Notes: a model not told the origin generated them from the letters alone. 64,000 bases of DNA from Tepidamorphus sp. (GCA_028280885.1 JANQKY010000046.1:30316-94315); one strand, 5' to 3'; positions 42,094-51,241 are shown, counted from the first letter of the stretch. Translations and numbers: made by a program.

Positions 42094-42249
42094 CCCCTCA
42101 CCCCGGCCCTCTCCCGCAAGGGGAGAGGGAGTGCTACCGCCGTGCGGCTTGGCATCAACGCCTCGCAAAGAGCGGGGCACATCACTTTAACTGCATTCCG
42201 TAAAGTTATCGCCCCCTCTCCCCTTGCGGGAGAGGGTCGGGGTGAGGGG
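42094..42249. repeat. CCCCTCACCCCGGCCCTCTCC composite with a unique centre
   Basis: Inverted ends of about 36 bp: the left starts CCCCTCACCCCGG and ends GGGGAGAGGG; the right mirrors it and ends GGGGTGAGGGG. The 80-bp centre differs from that of the copies at 30721 and 47128. Confidence 0.8.
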
Positions 42250-42331
42250 TAGCCGCCTGAAAGGCGGCTTCGAGAGCGCCGAAGGCGATATCGAAACGGC
42301 AGACATTGCAAATCTGCACCACCCTCGCCCT

Positions 42332-42455
42332 CGTCATCCCGGCCGTAGGCGAAGCCGGAGAGCCGGGATGACGAGGGCGCACGCTGGTGTCTCCCACCGA
42401 TGGATCGGTGGCTCTCCGATCCCGGATATTCGCTTAAGCGAATTCCGGGATGACG
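42332..42455. repeat. Three-part GTCATCCCGG composite
   Basis: CGTCATCCCGG at the left, CCGGGATGACGAGGG in the middle (about 42366-42380) and again at the right after the hairpin CCCGGATATTCGC/GCGAATTCCGGG. It looks like one complete unit followed by half of another. Confidence 0.75.
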
Positions 42456-42487
42456 AGGGATAGGTAGTGGTCGACACACTCGCCCCG

Positions 42488-42563
42488 GTCATCACCGGGT
42501 TTGTTCCGGTAATCCACTGGCAGTCCCGTCAGAAGTCGACGTGGATTGGATCCCGGGGATGAC
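42488..42563. repeat. Degenerate CCGGGTTTGTTCCGG pair
   Basis: GGTCATCACCGGGTTTGTTC at the left and GGATCCCGGGGATGACC at the right form an inverted pair related to 3879-3976. Confidence 0.6.
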
Positions 42564-42602
42564 CTCAAAGGGATGAGGGAGAGACGGCGTCTCGCCGCAC
42601 CC

Positions 42603-42971
42603 CTACTTCCCCCCGCCCGCAAGCCGCTTGACCCGCTGAACCAGGTCCGCGGCGTCGTCGCGGCTGAGCTTGGCGATATCGCGGGCGAGCCGGTTGGCCA
42701 GTTCGGTCGCCTCCGGTGACAGGCCGGCGGTGTCGACGGTGACGCGGGGGTGGGAGAGCTCGGCCAGCCGCGCCAGTTCCTCCGCCTCGTCCCAGATGAC
42801 GTTGAAATAGGCGATGATCGACTGGGTGAGATGCCAGGGCGGGCGACCGCGCTTGCCGTGTTCGAGGGCGGAGAGATAGGCCGGCGTCACGCCGAGATGC
42901 CGGGCCATGTCCGACAGCGTCAGGCCGCGGGCCTGGCGCATGGCGCGCAGGCGGGCCCCGAACGGCGTCAT
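42603..42971 (-). CDS. XRE-family helix-turn-helix protein
   Basis: A 122-aa predicted DNA-binding protein. The HTH spans about residues 5-60 (RLRAMRQARGLTLSDMARHL, VTPAYLSALEHGKRGRPPW). The C-terminal half is helical (LARDIAKLSRDDAADLVQRV) and may dimerise. Targets are unknown. Its ATG has GGGAGGGGG upstream and overlaps the Smr gene stop by four bases, so the two are likely co-translated; this mltA-smr-XRE grouping recurs in Hyphomicrobiales. Confidence 0.8.
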   Translation of the reverse strand: MTPFGARLRAMRQARGLTLSDMARHLGVTPAYLSALEHGKRGRPPWHLTQSIIAYFNVIWDEAEELARLAELSHPRVTVDTAGLSPEATELANRLARDIAKLSRDDAADLVQRVKRLAGGGK

Positions 42972-43597
42972 CGCCCCCCTCCCGCGCCGTTGAGCCTGCG
43001 CGACTTGCGGCGGATCTGGACGTAGATCGCACCGGCGCCGCCCTTGTGGCGATGCGCCTGCTCGTAGCCGACCACGAGATCGCGGAACGGCTCGGTCGTG
43101 AGCCATTGCGGCACGGCGCGGCGCAGGATGCCGCGATTGCCGTCCTCCCACCAATGGGCGGACGGCTCGGCAAAGCCCTTGCCTGTCACCACCAGGACGA
43201 GCCTGTGGCCATCGGCCTGTGCGCGCAGGAGGAAGGTGAGCAGGCGGTGATGGGCCTGGCGCTGGGTCATCCCGTGCAGGTCGACTGCGGCATCGACCGG
43301 CCGCGACCCACGGCCGATACGGCGGGTGAGCTTGCGGTCGACCGGATTGAGCGACGATCTGGCCGGCGGGCTTGCCTGGGCGGGCGGCTGATAGGGCGCG
43401 GCGGTCGGTTTTTTGCCGCCGGAAGCGTCGGCGGATTTCTTCGCTGCCGCGGCCTTCGCCGCTTTCGCATTGTCCTGCGGCGCCGGTTTCACGGTCGCTG
43501 TGCGACCCTGTTTCAGCGGCGTGACGGTGTCGGTGACCCGCTGCCACAACGCCTTTTCCTCGGTATCGAGGTCCCGTGACCGGCGAGGAGGCCGCAT
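42968..43597 (-). CDS. Smr-domain protein
   Basis: A 209-aa protein with a disordered Lys/Ala/Pro-rich N-terminus and a C-terminal Smr domain (about 105-205). Hallmarks are DLHGMTQRQAHHRLL, LVVTGKG and a late GGAGAIYVQIRR. Small MutS-related domains act as nicking nucleases on DNA or RNA; stand-alone members can cleave mRNA on stalled ribosomes. Which activity applies here is not visible. It lies 15 bp after mltA. Confidence 0.85.
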   Translation of the reverse strand: MRPPRRSRDLDTEEKALWQRVTDTVTPLKQGRTATVKPAPQDNAKAAKAAAAKKSADASGGKKPTAAPYQPPAQASPPARSSLNPVDRKLTRRIGRGSRPVDAAVDLHGMTQRQAHHRLLTFLLRAQADGHRLVLVVTGKGFAEPSAHWWEDGNRGILRRAVPQWLTTEPFRDLVVGYEQAHRHKGGAGAIYVQIRRKSRRLNGAGGGR

Positions 43598-43612
43598 GTG
43601 TTGCCCAACCGT

Positions 43613-44830
43613 TCAGTCTTTCGGCAGCAGCACGTAGAAGGTGCCGCCCGCCTTGATGCCACCCGCCATCGACCCGGCTGCCTCTCCGGTCCCCCAGAAG
43701 AGATCGGCCCGGGCCGGCCCCTTGATCGCCGATCCGGTGTCCTGGGCGATCATCAGGCGCCGAAAGGGCGCCGGAGCGCGATTGTCGCCGATCTGGGGTT
43801 GGGAATCGATGAAGATCGGCGTGCCATAGGCATGGAATTTCGTGTCGACGGCGATCGAACGGCCCGCGGTCAGCGGCACACCCTCCCCGCCGATGGGACC
43901 GAGATCCGCCGGCAGATCCTTGATCTTACGAAAGAAAATATAAGATTTGTTGACCTGCATCAGGTCGCGGGCGCGGTCGAGATCGGCGTGAAAATAGGCG
44001 CGCATCGAATCCATCGAGAAGCCGCCGTCCGGCCGGATGCCGCGATCCATCATCGCCTTGCCGACCGACGAATAGGGATGGCCGTTCTTGCCGGCATAGC
44101 CGATCCGCACCGTAGAGCCGTCGGTAAGCGCGATGCGGGTCGAGCCCTGGATGTGGATATAGAAGGCCTCGATCGGATCGGCGACATAGACGAGGGGTTC
44201 CAGATCGTCGCCGAGCGCGCCGGCATCGATTTCGGCACGCGTCGGCGTCGGCACGAGGCCGGCCGAGGTCCGGCGTCCCCAGGACAGGGTGTCGTCCCAG
44301 CCCTCCGGCCGGTTTTCGCCGGTGACGCGGACGAAATCGGGCGGCAGCGGATAGAGCGGTGTCGGGAAATCCGCGGTTTTCCTGAGCGAGCCGGCGACGA
44401 CGGGCTCGTAATAGGCGGTAATCACCGCCTCGTCGTCGACAGGATCGATGCGATAGGCCTGAAAGTGACCTTCGAAGAAGGCCCGCGCTGTCTCCGCGTC
44501 CACGGGATCGTCCAGCGCCGTGGCGCTGGTGCAGGGCGATGCCAAGGCTTCCTCCCTGCCATGGGCGCAGGATCGCAGGAAGGCGGCGAAGGGCGTGGTC
44601 AGATCGTCATCCCCAAAGCCTGGAAGCGCGGAAAAGCCGACCGGCACCAGGCCGTGGCCGGCTGTGAGGATCGGATGATCGGCCGGGCCCGCAGGCTTGC
44701 GTGGAAGAACGAGGGCCAGGGCGACGGCTGCGGCGAAGAGCACCGCCGCTGTGCCATAGACGATTTCACGCCGTGTCGGCGGGCGCCTGAAGAAGGGAAC
44801 GGATGCCCTATTCGGCGGACTCGGTGGCAA
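43613..44830 (-). CDS. mltA: Membrane-bound lytic transglycosylase A
   Basis: Cleaves peptidoglycan glycan strands, forming 1,6-anhydro-muropeptides. The 405-aa protein has an N-terminal hydrophobic anchor (about 23-42) rather than a clear lipobox. MltA-domain blocks include YYEPVV, IHIQGSTRIAL, GYAGKNGHPYSSVGK and a 3D domain with QDTGSAIKGPARADLFWG, containing the catalytic aspartate. No ATG or GTG start is available; TTG at 44830 with GGAAG upstream fits, and it lies 23 nt inside the timA-like gene. Confidence 0.92.
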   Translation of the reverse strand: MPPSPPNRASVPFFRRPPTRREIVYGTAAVLFAAAVALALVLPRKPAGPADHPILTAGHGLVPVGFSALPGFGDDDLTTPFAAFLRSCAHGREEALASPCTSATALDDPVDAETARAFFEGHFQAYRIDPVDDEAVITAYYEPVVAGSLRKTADFPTPLYPLPPDFVRVTGENRPEGWDDTLSWGRRTSAGLVPTPTRAEIDAGALGDDLEPLVYVADPIEAFYIHIQGSTRIALTDGSTVRIGYAGKNGHPYSSVGKAMMDRGIRPDGGFSMDSMRAYFHADLDRARDLMQVNKSYIFFRKIKDLPADLGPIGGEGVPLTAGRSIAVDTKFHAYGTPIFIDSQPQIGDNRAPAPFRRLMIAQDTGSAIKGPARADLFWGTGEAAGSMAGGIKAGGTFYVLLPKD

Positions 44831-45518
44831 CGAGCTTCCAGTTCGGATCGCGCGATCCCGTATCCCGCGCGAAGGTCCAGATATCGGTCACTTCGCTCAC
44901 CGTGTTCGGGTCGCCGGAAACGATATTGCCGTCCTTGTCGCTGGTCGCGGTGACGAGTTGCGAAACGAAGCGGACGGTGACATGGGCGGTGCGGCCGCGC
45001 AGGCCCGCCTCGGTGAGCTCGGCGGCGTCGATCGCGACGAATTTCGACATCACCGTCTCGCCATTGGCCTCGCGTTCGGAAATCGCGCCGACGAAACCGT
45101 CATAGACATCCTTGTTCAAAAGCGACTTCAGCGCCTTGCGGTCGCCCTCGGCAAAGGCGGAGACGATCATCTCATAGGCGACCCTCGCACCGTCCAGGAA
45201 CTGGGCCGGATCGAAGCTCGGATCGGAGGCGCGGATTTCCGACAGCGCCTTGGCGAGATCGGAGCCGGCCGGCGCGATGTCGCCGAAATCGTCATTGGCC
45301 GGCTGGTCGACCCGCGAGGCCGGCGCGTCGGCGCCGCGCTGCGGCAGGCTGACGACCTTGTCGGAGGCACCGGCCTGATCCGGCTTGGAGGCCGAATAGG
45401 GATCGAAGGGTGGACGTTCGTTGCCGGTGCGGCGGCCGAGCACGCTTCGCAGCCGCAGGAAAATCACCACGGCCAGCACCAGGAACAAGATCGTGTAGAA
45501 GTCGAAGAAACCGTTCAT
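44808..45518 (-). CDS. Tim44/TimA-like domain protein
   Basis: A 236-aa protein with one N-terminal transmembrane helix (FYTILFLVLAVVIFLRL), a disordered linker and a C-terminal Tim44-like domain of about 145 residues (FLDGARVAYEMIVSAFAEGDRKALKSLLNKDVYDGF). Bacterial members are inner-membrane proteins (TimA in Caulobacter) related to mitochondrial Tim44, with uncertain role. The internal ATG in front of NGFFDFY was chosen over a longer frame. It overlaps mltA and is divergent from fxsA. Confidence 0.88.
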   Translation of the reverse strand: MNGFFDFYTILFLVLAVVIFLRLRSVLGRRTGNERPPFDPYSASKPDQAGASDKVVSLPQRGADAPASRVDQPANDDFGDIAPAGSDLAKALSEIRASDPSFDPAQFLDGARVAYEMIVSAFAEGDRKALKSLLNKDVYDGFVGAISEREANGETVMSKFVAIDAAELTEAGLRGRTAHVTVRFVSQLVTATSDKDGNIVSGDPNTVSEVTDIWTFARDTGSRDPNWKLVATESAE

Positions 45519-45706
45519 CGGGATCCGTTTACCGGCTTTCACCCGCCGCGCCAAGCAAGCAGCGCAAAAAACCAAGCGAATGTGTATGTGGCCTACTATG
45601 TAAGGATTGATACGCCACGGTCCAGAGCGGTTTACAGATATCTGCTCCCACGCCGCGCGTGAAGCGGAAAACGAAGAGACTTTCGAGAGCATCCCGGGAG
45701 ACCATC

Positions 45707-46285
45707 ATGGGATTGATCCTGCTTGCCCTGTTCATCGGCGTGCCAATCGCCGAAATCGCCCTGTTCATCGCGGTCGGCGAGCAAATCGGCATTCTGGCGA
45801 CGATCGGCATCGTCATTCTGACCGCGATCGCGGGAACCATGCTGGTGCGTCAGCAGGGCTTCAGCACCCTGCAGAAGGCGCGCGCCGAAATGGACCGGAA
45901 CCGGCTGCCGGCCGATCAGATGGCCGAGGGGCTGGCCATTTTGATCGCCGGCGTGCTGCTGCTGACCCCCGGTTTCCTGACCGATGCGATGGGTTTCGCG
46001 CTGCTCATCCCGCCGGTCCGCCGGGCGATCATCGCCTTTGTCGGCAAGTCGATGGCGGCGCGGTTCACGGTTGTCGATATGCCCGGGGACATACGGGGCG
46101 GAACAGTCCACGGATCGACGCATCGCGGGCCAAATCAATCGGGGCCGGGCCGACCAGCTAGCCGGGGCGATGACGTCATCGACGGCGAGGCAGTGGAGAT
46201 CGATCGGGACGACGCCGATCGGGGCGAATCCGACCGATCCGCGCCGAAGCCGGGAGCCGGATCCGCTTCACCCTGGCGGCAATGA
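45707..46285 (+). CDS. fxsA: FxsA family membrane protein
   Basis: A 192-aa protein. The family core covers residues 1-135: three hydrophobic segments with VPIAEIALFIAVGEQIG, TMLVRQQGFSTLQKARAEM and LLTPGFLTDAMGFALLIPPVR. In E. coli FxsA relieves phage T7 exclusion by the F plasmid; its normal role is unknown. A C-terminal hydrophilic tail of about 55 residues is rich in Asp, Gly and Ser. It is 110 bp ahead of secB, the usual order near alphaproteobacterial origins. Confidence 0.9.
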   Translation: MGLILLALFIGVPIAEIALFIAVGEQIGILATIGIVILTAIAGTMLVRQQGFSTLQKARAEMDRNRLPADQMAEGLAILIAGVLLLTPGFLTDAMGFALLIPPVRRAIIAFVGKSMAARFTVVDMPGDIRGGTVHGSTHRGPNQSGPGRPASRGDDVIDGEAVEIDRDDADRGESDRSAPKPGAGSASPWRQ

Positions 46286-46395
46286 GCCGGGCGGGCGCGG
46301 GCACCGGTTGCGGGTTGGGGGGTGACGTGTTAGCCAGCGCCAAACCATCCTGAACGCGTCGCTTCGGCGCGCGGTGGCCTTTTCGGAGAAAATCA

Positions 46396-46923
46396 ATGGC
46401 AAATGAAACGACGAATGGCGGCGGAGCCGCTGGTGACCAGCCGGCGGCCGGTGCTCAGCCGGGCGCCCAACAGCAGGCCGGTCCGAGCGTCGAGGTCGTC
46501 GCGCAGTACACCAAGGATCTGTCTTTCGAGAATCCGAAGGCACCGGGCGCGCTGAGCAACCAGCAGAATCAGTCGCCGCAGCTCAATTTCAACGTCCAGG
46601 TCAACGCGTCGCCGGTCAGCGACACCGATGTCGAGGTCGAGCTGCGCATCGAATGCCGGGCCGGTGAGGAAGACAACGTGGTCTTCGCGCTGGAGCTGGT
46701 CTATGCGGGCGTCTTCCGGCTGCGCAACATTCCCCAGGAGCACCTGCAGCCCTTCATCATGATCGAATGCCCGCGGCTGTTGTTCCCGTTCGCCCGGCAG
46801 GTCGTCGCCGAGACGATCAGCGGCGGCGGCTTCCCGCCCGTCATGCTCGGCCTGATCGATTTCGGCTCGCTCTACCAGCAGCGCATGGCCCGGCAGCAGG
46901 CACAGGGCGCGGTCCAGGCCTGA
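46396..46923 (+). CDS. secB: Protein-export chaperone SecB
   Basis: A tetrameric cytoplasmic chaperone that keeps preproteins unfolded and hands them to SecA. The 175-aa protein has a Gly/Ala/Gln-rich N-terminal extension (about 30 residues), then VVAQYTKDLSFENP, LELVYAGVFRL, ECPRLLFPFARQVVAE and GGFPPVMLGLIDF. The C-terminal SecA-contacting tail is short and lacks a basic motif. It converges on dnaQ across a repeat block. Confidence 0.96.
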   Translation: MANETTNGGGAAGDQPAAGAQPGAQQQAGPSVEVVAQYTKDLSFENPKAPGALSNQQNQSPQLNFNVQVNASPVSDTDVEVELRIECRAGEEDNVVFALELVYAGVFRLRNIPQEHLQPFIMIECPRLLFPFARQVVAETISGGGFPPVMLGLIDFGSLYQQRMARQQAQGAVQA

Positions 46924-47034
46924 CCGGCTCGCCCGTTTGGGATTTGCGTTGACGTCCGGGATTACCGCTGTCCGGTTTTGCGGATCTCAGGTCTGTTATT
47001 GCCAGGGCGTGGGACGCATCTGCGGGCGGGATTC

Positions 47035-47127
47035 CTTGCGCGGCCGCCCGGCACTCGGCTTTGGGCCTCGCGCGTTCGCCACTCGAAATGCTTCCGCATT
47101 TCGCCCGCTTGCGCGGACCGTGCCTCA
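47035..47127. repeat. About 100-bp repeat with GAAATGC hairpin, copy 2
   Basis: Matches 38190-38290 with scattered substitutions. The 7-bp stem GAAATGC/GCATTTC is unchanged, while its loop changes from TTTC to TTCC. Here it runs directly into the composite element that follows. Confidence 0.75.
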
Positions 47128-47333
47128 CCCTCACCCGGCCCTTCGGGCCGCCCTCTCCCGCGAGGGGAGAGGGTGCGAGTGCATCTGAGAGGCTGTGTGT
47201 TGGTCGCAGCCGCCAGCGGACAGAAAACGCCGATACCGCAGATGATGTCGGTGCCCATTTGCCCGATCCGTCCAGCGCGCTCTTTCCCTCTCCCCCTTGG
47301 CGGGAGAGGGCGGCCCGAAGGGCCGGGTGAGGG
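47128..47333. repeat. About 210-bp composite element with long inverted ends, copy 2
   Basis: Same organisation and orientation as 30721-30932: inverted ends built on CCCTCACCCGGCCC, and a centre containing GAGTGCATCTGAGAGG, GCCAGCGGACAGAAAACGCC and GCGCGCTCTTTCCCTC. Several substitutions separate the two centres, including TCGTGCGGCGGACG in copy 1 against CTGTGTGTTGGTCG in copy 2. Confidence 0.85.
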
Positions 47334-47425
47334 CCCGTGGCACGGCCGCTCGTCATGCCAACTCTGCAATCCCGGATCAGCCTTCGGCTGTCCGGAATGA
47401 CGAGGCAGAGGGCGACGGGCAAGCC

Positions 47426-48124
47426 TCAATTCGACGACGATCCCCGGTAGTGTCGCCAGAGCGCGTTTTCGCCGAGCGTTTCGATAAAGGCGTCATGCGC
47501 GGCGCGTTCGGCCGCGCTGATGCGCGGGGGCAGCGGTTCGGGCCGGGTGCCGGCGGTGCGGGGTCCCTCGCCTGACGCCTGCGTCCCGGTCTCGACCAGC
47601 GACAGGGCGGCCTGCTTGCCGCCGATCAGCTCGATATAGACTTCCGCCAGCAATTCGGCGTCGAGCAGGGCGCCGTGTTTCTCGCGCCTGGAATTGTCGA
47701 TGCCGTAGCGGCTGCACAGCGCGTCGAGATTGTTCGGCCCGCCCGGATTGCGCCGCCGGGCCAGCATCAGCGTGTCGAGCGCATGGTCATAGGGGATCGG
47801 CCTGCGGCCGCTGCGCTCCAGTTCCGCGTTCAGGAAGCCCATGTCGAAGGAAGCGTTGTGGATGACCAGCCGCGCGCCCTCGACGAAGTCGATGAAACTG
47901 TCGGCGACATCCTCGAAGACCGGCTTGTCGGACAGGAACGCCTCCGACAGGCCGTGAACGTTGAAGGCCTCCGTCGGCATATCCCGTTCGGGATTGATGT
48001 AGATATGCAGGATGCGGCCGGTCGGGATGTGGTTGAGCAGTTCGACGCCGCCGATCTCGACCAGACGATCGCCGCCCTTGGGATCAAGACCGGTTGTTTC
48101 GGTATCGAGAACGATCTCCCGCAT
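47426..48124 (-). CDS. dnaQ: DNA polymerase III epsilon subunit
   Basis: The 3'-5' proofreading exonuclease of the replicative polymerase. The 232-aa DEDDh domain shows ExoI LDTETTGLD (Asp7, Glu9), ExoII HNASFDMGFL and ExoIII in KHGALLDAELLAEVY. The C-terminal part that binds the alpha subunit follows. It lies 74 bp after coaE in the dnaQ-coaE-aroE-maf-ppsR set left of the origin. Confidence 0.96.
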   Translation of the reverse strand: MREIVLDTETTGLDPKGGDRLVEIGGVELLNHIPTGRILHIYINPERDMPTEAFNVHGLSEAFLSDKPVFEDVADSFIDFVEGARLVIHNASFDMGFLNAELERSGRRPIPYDHALDTLMLARRRNPGGPNNLDALCSRYGIDNSRREKHGALLDAELLAEVYIELIGGKQAALSLVETGTQASGEGPRTAGTRPEPLPPRISAAERAAHDAFIETLGENALWRHYRGSSSN

Positions 48125-48198
48125 CGAGGCGTCCTCCCCAAGACACTGCTGTCTGCAAGCCCGGCCACCAGACCTGTTCGCGGCTGGATGTCCGAGAC

Positions 48199-48819
48199 CT
48201 AGCCGCCCGCCCGCCTTCCTGCATAGGCCGCGCCGGGGCGTCCGGCAAGCGCGCGCAGGATGTCATCCACCTGTTTCTGGGCCGCTTCGAAACCGCGGCT
48301 GGTATCGACGATGAAGTGGGAGCGGCGGCGCTTTTCGGCATCCGGCATCTGGCGGGCAAGGATCGAGGCGAATTTCTCAGCCGTCATGCCGGGCCTGGCC
48401 AGTACCCGCTCGCGCTGGATTTCGGCCGGCGCGGAGGCCAGCACCACGGCATCGGCACGGCGGTCACCGCCTGTTTCGAACAGCAGCGGGATCTCGGCGA
48501 CGGCAAAGGCACGCCCCTCCGCCTTGGCCCGGTCGAGAAAGGCAAGATCGGCGGCGCGCACCAGCGGATGGACGATTTTTTCAAGCCGCTTCATGGCCTT
48601 GTCGTCGCCAAGCACGGCGGCGCCCAGTTTTTCGCGATCGACCGCGCCGTCGACGACGGTTCCGGGAAAGGCGGCCTCGATCAGCGGCACGGCGTCGGTG
48701 CGATAGAGGCGGTGGACCTCCGCGTCGGCGTCATGCACGGCGACACCGCGCTGCGCGAACATCCGCGCGGTCGCCGACTTGCCCATGCCGATAGACCCGG
48801 TCAGGCCGATCAGAAACAT
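48199..48819 (-). CDS. coaE: Dephospho-CoA kinase
   Basis: Last step of coenzyme A synthesis: phosphorylation of the 3'-hydroxyl of dephospho-CoA. The 206-aa P-loop kinase begins [14 protein letters not shown] (Walker A, 8-15). [21 protein letters not shown] is the typical C-terminal lid segment. Its ATG overlaps the aroE stop by one base (TGATG), which decides the start; the frame is open 24 codons further upstream. Confidence 0.96.
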   Translation of the reverse strand: MFLIGLTGSIGMGKSATARMFAQRGVAVHDADAEVHRLYRTDAVPLIEAAFPGTVVDGAVDREKLGAAVLGDDKAMKRLEKIVHPLVRAADLAFLDRAKAEGRAFAVAEIPLLFETGGDRRADAVVLASAPAEIQRERVLARPGMTAEKFASILARQMPDAEKRRRSHFIVDTSRGFEAAQKQVDDILRALAGRPGAAYAGRRAGG

Positions 48820-49697
48820 CACGCCGCCTCGATGTCTGCAATGATCAGGGCGCGCAGGTCGTCGGTCACCTCCGGCCGGCGGCCGAACCATTTCTCGAAG
48901 CCGGGAACCGCCTGATGCAGCAGCATGCCGAGCCCGTCGACGGTCCTCAAGCCGCGATCCCCGGCCTGTTTCAACAGCGCCGTACGCAGCGGCACGTAGA
49001 CGATATCGCTGACGACCGCGTCGTCTGCGAGCGGGGTAAGATCAATGTCGAGCGGCGACGCGCCGACCATGCCGAGCGAGGTCGTGTTGACGAGCAGCCG
49101 GGCACCGGCAAGGCGCGCCGGCAGGGTGTCCATTGAAAAGGCGGCGACCCGGTTGCCGAAATCCCCGCGCAGCGCCTCGGCCTTCTCGACGGTGCGGTTG
49201 ATAACGTCGATCCGGTCGACGCCGCGGCTCATGAGGCCGTGCACGATGCCGCGCGCCGCCCCGCCGGCGCCGAGCACGACGGCGCGGTCGACACCGGCCT
49301 GCCAGTCCGGAACCGCCGCGTCGAGATTGGCCAGGAAACCGTAGACGTCCGTATTGGCGCCGATCAGGTCACCGTTTTCGTACCAGACGGTGTTCACCGC
49401 GCCGAGGGCGGCGGCCGTTTCATCCAGGTCGCGGACGATACGGGCGGCGGCAACCTTGTGCGGAACCGTCACATTGCCGCCGACATAGCCGTTTTCGCGC
49501 AGATTAAGCAGGAACGGATCGAAATCCTCGGGCGATACCTCGGCGATTTCATAGTCACCGGGGAGCCCGTAGCGCTCCAGCCAGTAGCGATGGATCAGCG
49601 GCGAGCGCGAGTGCTTCGCCGGCCAGCCGATCACACAGGCAAGCGACGCAGCGTGATGGTAAGGTCTTTCGGGGGAAGGCGTCTGCCGTGGCATCAT
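48819..49697 (-). CDS. aroE: Shikimate dehydrogenase
   Basis: Reduces 3-dehydroshikimate to shikimate with NADPH on the way to aromatic amino acids. The 292-aa enzyme has the catalytic lysine in NVTVPHK, the substrate aspartate in ANTDVYGF and the NADP motif LGAGGAARG with NRTVEKA. An N-terminal extension of about 15 residues precedes the fold. Two adjacent ATGs (49697, 49694) overlap the maf stop. Confidence 0.95.
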   Translation of the reverse strand: MMPRQTPSPERPYHHAASLACVIGWPAKHSRSPLIHRYWLERYGLPGDYEIAEVSPEDFDPFLLNLRENGYVGGNVTVPHKVAAARIVRDLDETAAALGAVNTVWYENGDLIGANTDVYGFLANLDAAVPDWQAGVDRAVVLGAGGAARGIVHGLMSRGVDRIDVINRTVEKAEALRGDFGNRVAAFSMDTLPARLAGARLLVNTTSLGMVGASPLDIDLTPLADDAVVSDIVYVPLRTALLKQAGDRGLRTVDGLGMLLHQAVPGFEKWFGRRPEVTDDLRALIIADIEAA

Positions 49698-50326
49698 GTT
49701 TCCAGGATTTTCAGGTCGCGCAGCTTCGCCAGGAGCGGCAGCAGCGGCAATCCGAGGACTGTGAAGAAATCACCATCGATCTGCCTGAACAATTGGGCGC
49801 CGAGGCCCTCGAGCTGATAGCAGCCGACGCTTTCCAGGATCGCCTCGCCCGCCGCCGCGCTGTAGTGGCCGATGAAGGCCGGCGAACAGGCGCGCATGGC
49901 AAGGCTCGCGGTCGCGGTATGGGCCCAGAGGGTTTCGCCGTCCCGGACCAAGCTGACCGCGCTGTGCAGGTGGTGGGTCTTGCCGGAAAGCTGCAGAAGC
50001 GTGTGCCGGGCCTCTTCCATCGAGGCCGGCTTGGTAAACAGGTTCCCGTCCAGCTCCAGCGTCTGGTCGGCGCCGATGACGAGCGCGCCGGCCCGCGCCT
50101 GGCTGACCGCCTGCGCCTTGGCCTCGGCGAGAATGGCGGCGACATCGGCGGGTGGAAGGCCGTCGGGACCCGCGGCGACCGCGTCGATGATGGCGCGCTC
50201 GTCGAGCCCGGAAGCGACAGCCTCGACGTCGAGGCCGGCATTGCGCAGCATATCGAGCCGGGTCCTGCTTGCGGATGCAAGGACGACCGGTTCGAGCGAC
50301 AGGGGCAGTCCGGTATCCTCAACCAT
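49694..50326 (-). CDS. maf: Maf family nucleoside triphosphate pyrophosphatase
   Basis: A house-cleaning pyrophosphatase that removes non-canonical or modified nucleotides. The 210-aa protein has the Maf start [18 protein letters not shown] and the catalytic region [12 protein letters not shown]. Whether it is a dTTP/UTP type or a 7-methyl-GTP (YceF) type is not settled from sequence alone. Maf genes lie beside ppsR and aroE near the origin in Caulobacter as well. Its ATG lies eight bases inside the end of ppsR. Confidence 0.9.
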   Translation of the reverse strand: MVEDTGLPLSLEPVVLASASRTRLDMLRNAGLDVEAVASGLDERAIIDAVAAGPDGLPPADVAAILAEAKAQAVSQARAGALVIGADQTLELDGNLFTKPASMEEARHTLLQLSGKTHHLHSAVSLVRDGETLWAHTATASLAMRACSPAFIGHYSAAAGEAILESVGCYQLEGLGAQLFRQIDGDFFTVLGLPLLPLLAKLRDLKILET

Positions 50327-51146
50327 TTCGGCGCTCCTGATGCAGTGCGAGAATGGCAGCCGCGGTTTCCTCGATCGACCGGCGGGTCACGTCGATCGTC
50401 GGCCAGCCGTTTTTGGCGCAGAGCTTGCGCGTGAAGGCGATTTCATCGGCAACCGCGAGCCGGTCGACATAAGCGGTGTTGTCCTTGTCGTTCAGGGACA
50501 ACAGCCGGTTCTGGCGGATCTGGACGATCCGCTCCGGACTTGCGACGAGGCCGACGACGAGCGGTGAGCGAAGCGCATCCAGCTGTTCGGGCAGCGGAAT
50601 ACCCGGCACGATTGGAATGTTGGCCGTCTTGATGCCGCGATTGGCGAGATAGATGCCGGTCGGCGTCTTCGAGGTGCGGCTGATGCCGACGAGCACGACA
50701 TCGGCCTCTTCCAGCGTCTCGGTCATCTGGCCGTCGTCATGGACCAGCGTGTAGTTGAGCGCGTCGATGCGGCGGAAATAGTCGGCATTCAGGACATGCT
50801 GGCCGCCGATGCGCGGCGTCGATTCGGTGCCGAGATAGGACTGGAAAACACCGAGCACCGGCGCCAGCACCGAGACGCAGGGCGCGCCGTAGTCGCGGCA
50901 ATGGGCTTCCAGCCGGGCGCTTAAGTCGGAACTGATCAGCGTGTAGAGAACGATGCCCGGCGCCTTTTCGATATCGGTGGCGATCTTGTCGACCTGCTTC
51001 AAGGTCCTGACGAGGGGATAGACATGCTCGATCGCGCGTACGGAGGAGTATTGCGCGGCCGCCGCACGGGCGACCGCGATCAGCGTCTCGCCGGTCGCGT
51101 CAGAGACGAGATGCAGGTGAACATAGCTGTGAACGCGGTCCGGCAT
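50319..51146 (-). CDS. ppsR: Pyruvate, water/phosphate dikinase regulatory protein (DUF299)
   Basis: A bifunctional ADP-dependent kinase and phosphate-dependent pyrophosphorylase that switches PEP synthase or PPDK off and on. The 275-aa protein has [12 protein letters not shown] at the start and the P-loop [18 protein letters not shown] in the middle. Target dikinase is not in the window. In Caulobacter the orthologue is the first gene left of the replication origin, and here too it flanks the oriC candidate, transcribed away from it. Confidence 0.92.
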   Translation of the reverse strand: MPDRVHSYVHLHLVSDATGETLIAVARAAAAQYSSVRAIEHVYPLVRTLKQVDKIATDIEKAPGIVLYTLISSDLSARLEAHCRDYGAPCVSVLAPVLGVFQSYLGTESTPRIGGQHVLNADYFRRIDALNYTLVHDDGQMTETLEEADVVLVGISRTSKTPTGIYLANRGIKTANIPIVPGIPLPEQLDALRSPLVVGLVASPERIVQIRQNRLLSLNDKDNTAYVDRLAVADEIAFTRKLCAKNGWPTIDVTRRSIEETAAAILALHQERRNG

Positions 51147-51160
51147 CGGCTGTTAACACC

Positions 51161-51169
51161 TGTGGAGAA
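51161..51169 (-). promoter_or_regulatory. DnaA box, one mismatch
   Basis: TGTGGAGAA, i.e. TTCTCCACA on the minus strand, differs from TTATCCACA at one base. It lies 15 bp upstream of the ppsR start. Confidence 0.55.
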
Positions 51170-51241
51170 AACCCGACTTATCCGGCGATCCCGGAGATAT
51201 CAGGCGACGTCATGCGCTGACTTACGGTTTTGCGGTCCCGG

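Larger units (their letters stand above)
42033..42602. repeat. Repeat-filled spacer between hslU and the XRE gene
   Basis: A 570-bp convergent spacer. It includes a CCCTCACCCCGG composite (42094-42249), a three-part GTCATCCCGG composite (42332-42455) and a degenerate pair (42488-42563). No gene is credible. Confidence 0.65.
46924..47425. repeat. Repeat-filled spacer between secB and dnaQ
   Basis: A 502-bp convergent spacer. It holds a CCGCTGTCCGG motif (about 46968), copy 2 of the 100-bp GAAATGC repeat (47035-47127), copy 2 of the long composite element (47128-47333) and a half unit ending GGAATGACGAGG near 47370-47405. No credible gene. Confidence 0.65.

Noticed and set aside
46841..47429. 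Open frames across the secB-dnaQ repeats on both strands
   Set aside because: They consist of translated repeat units (for example A-R-R-A-G and S-P-L-A-G-E), which occur in the other repeat blocks too.
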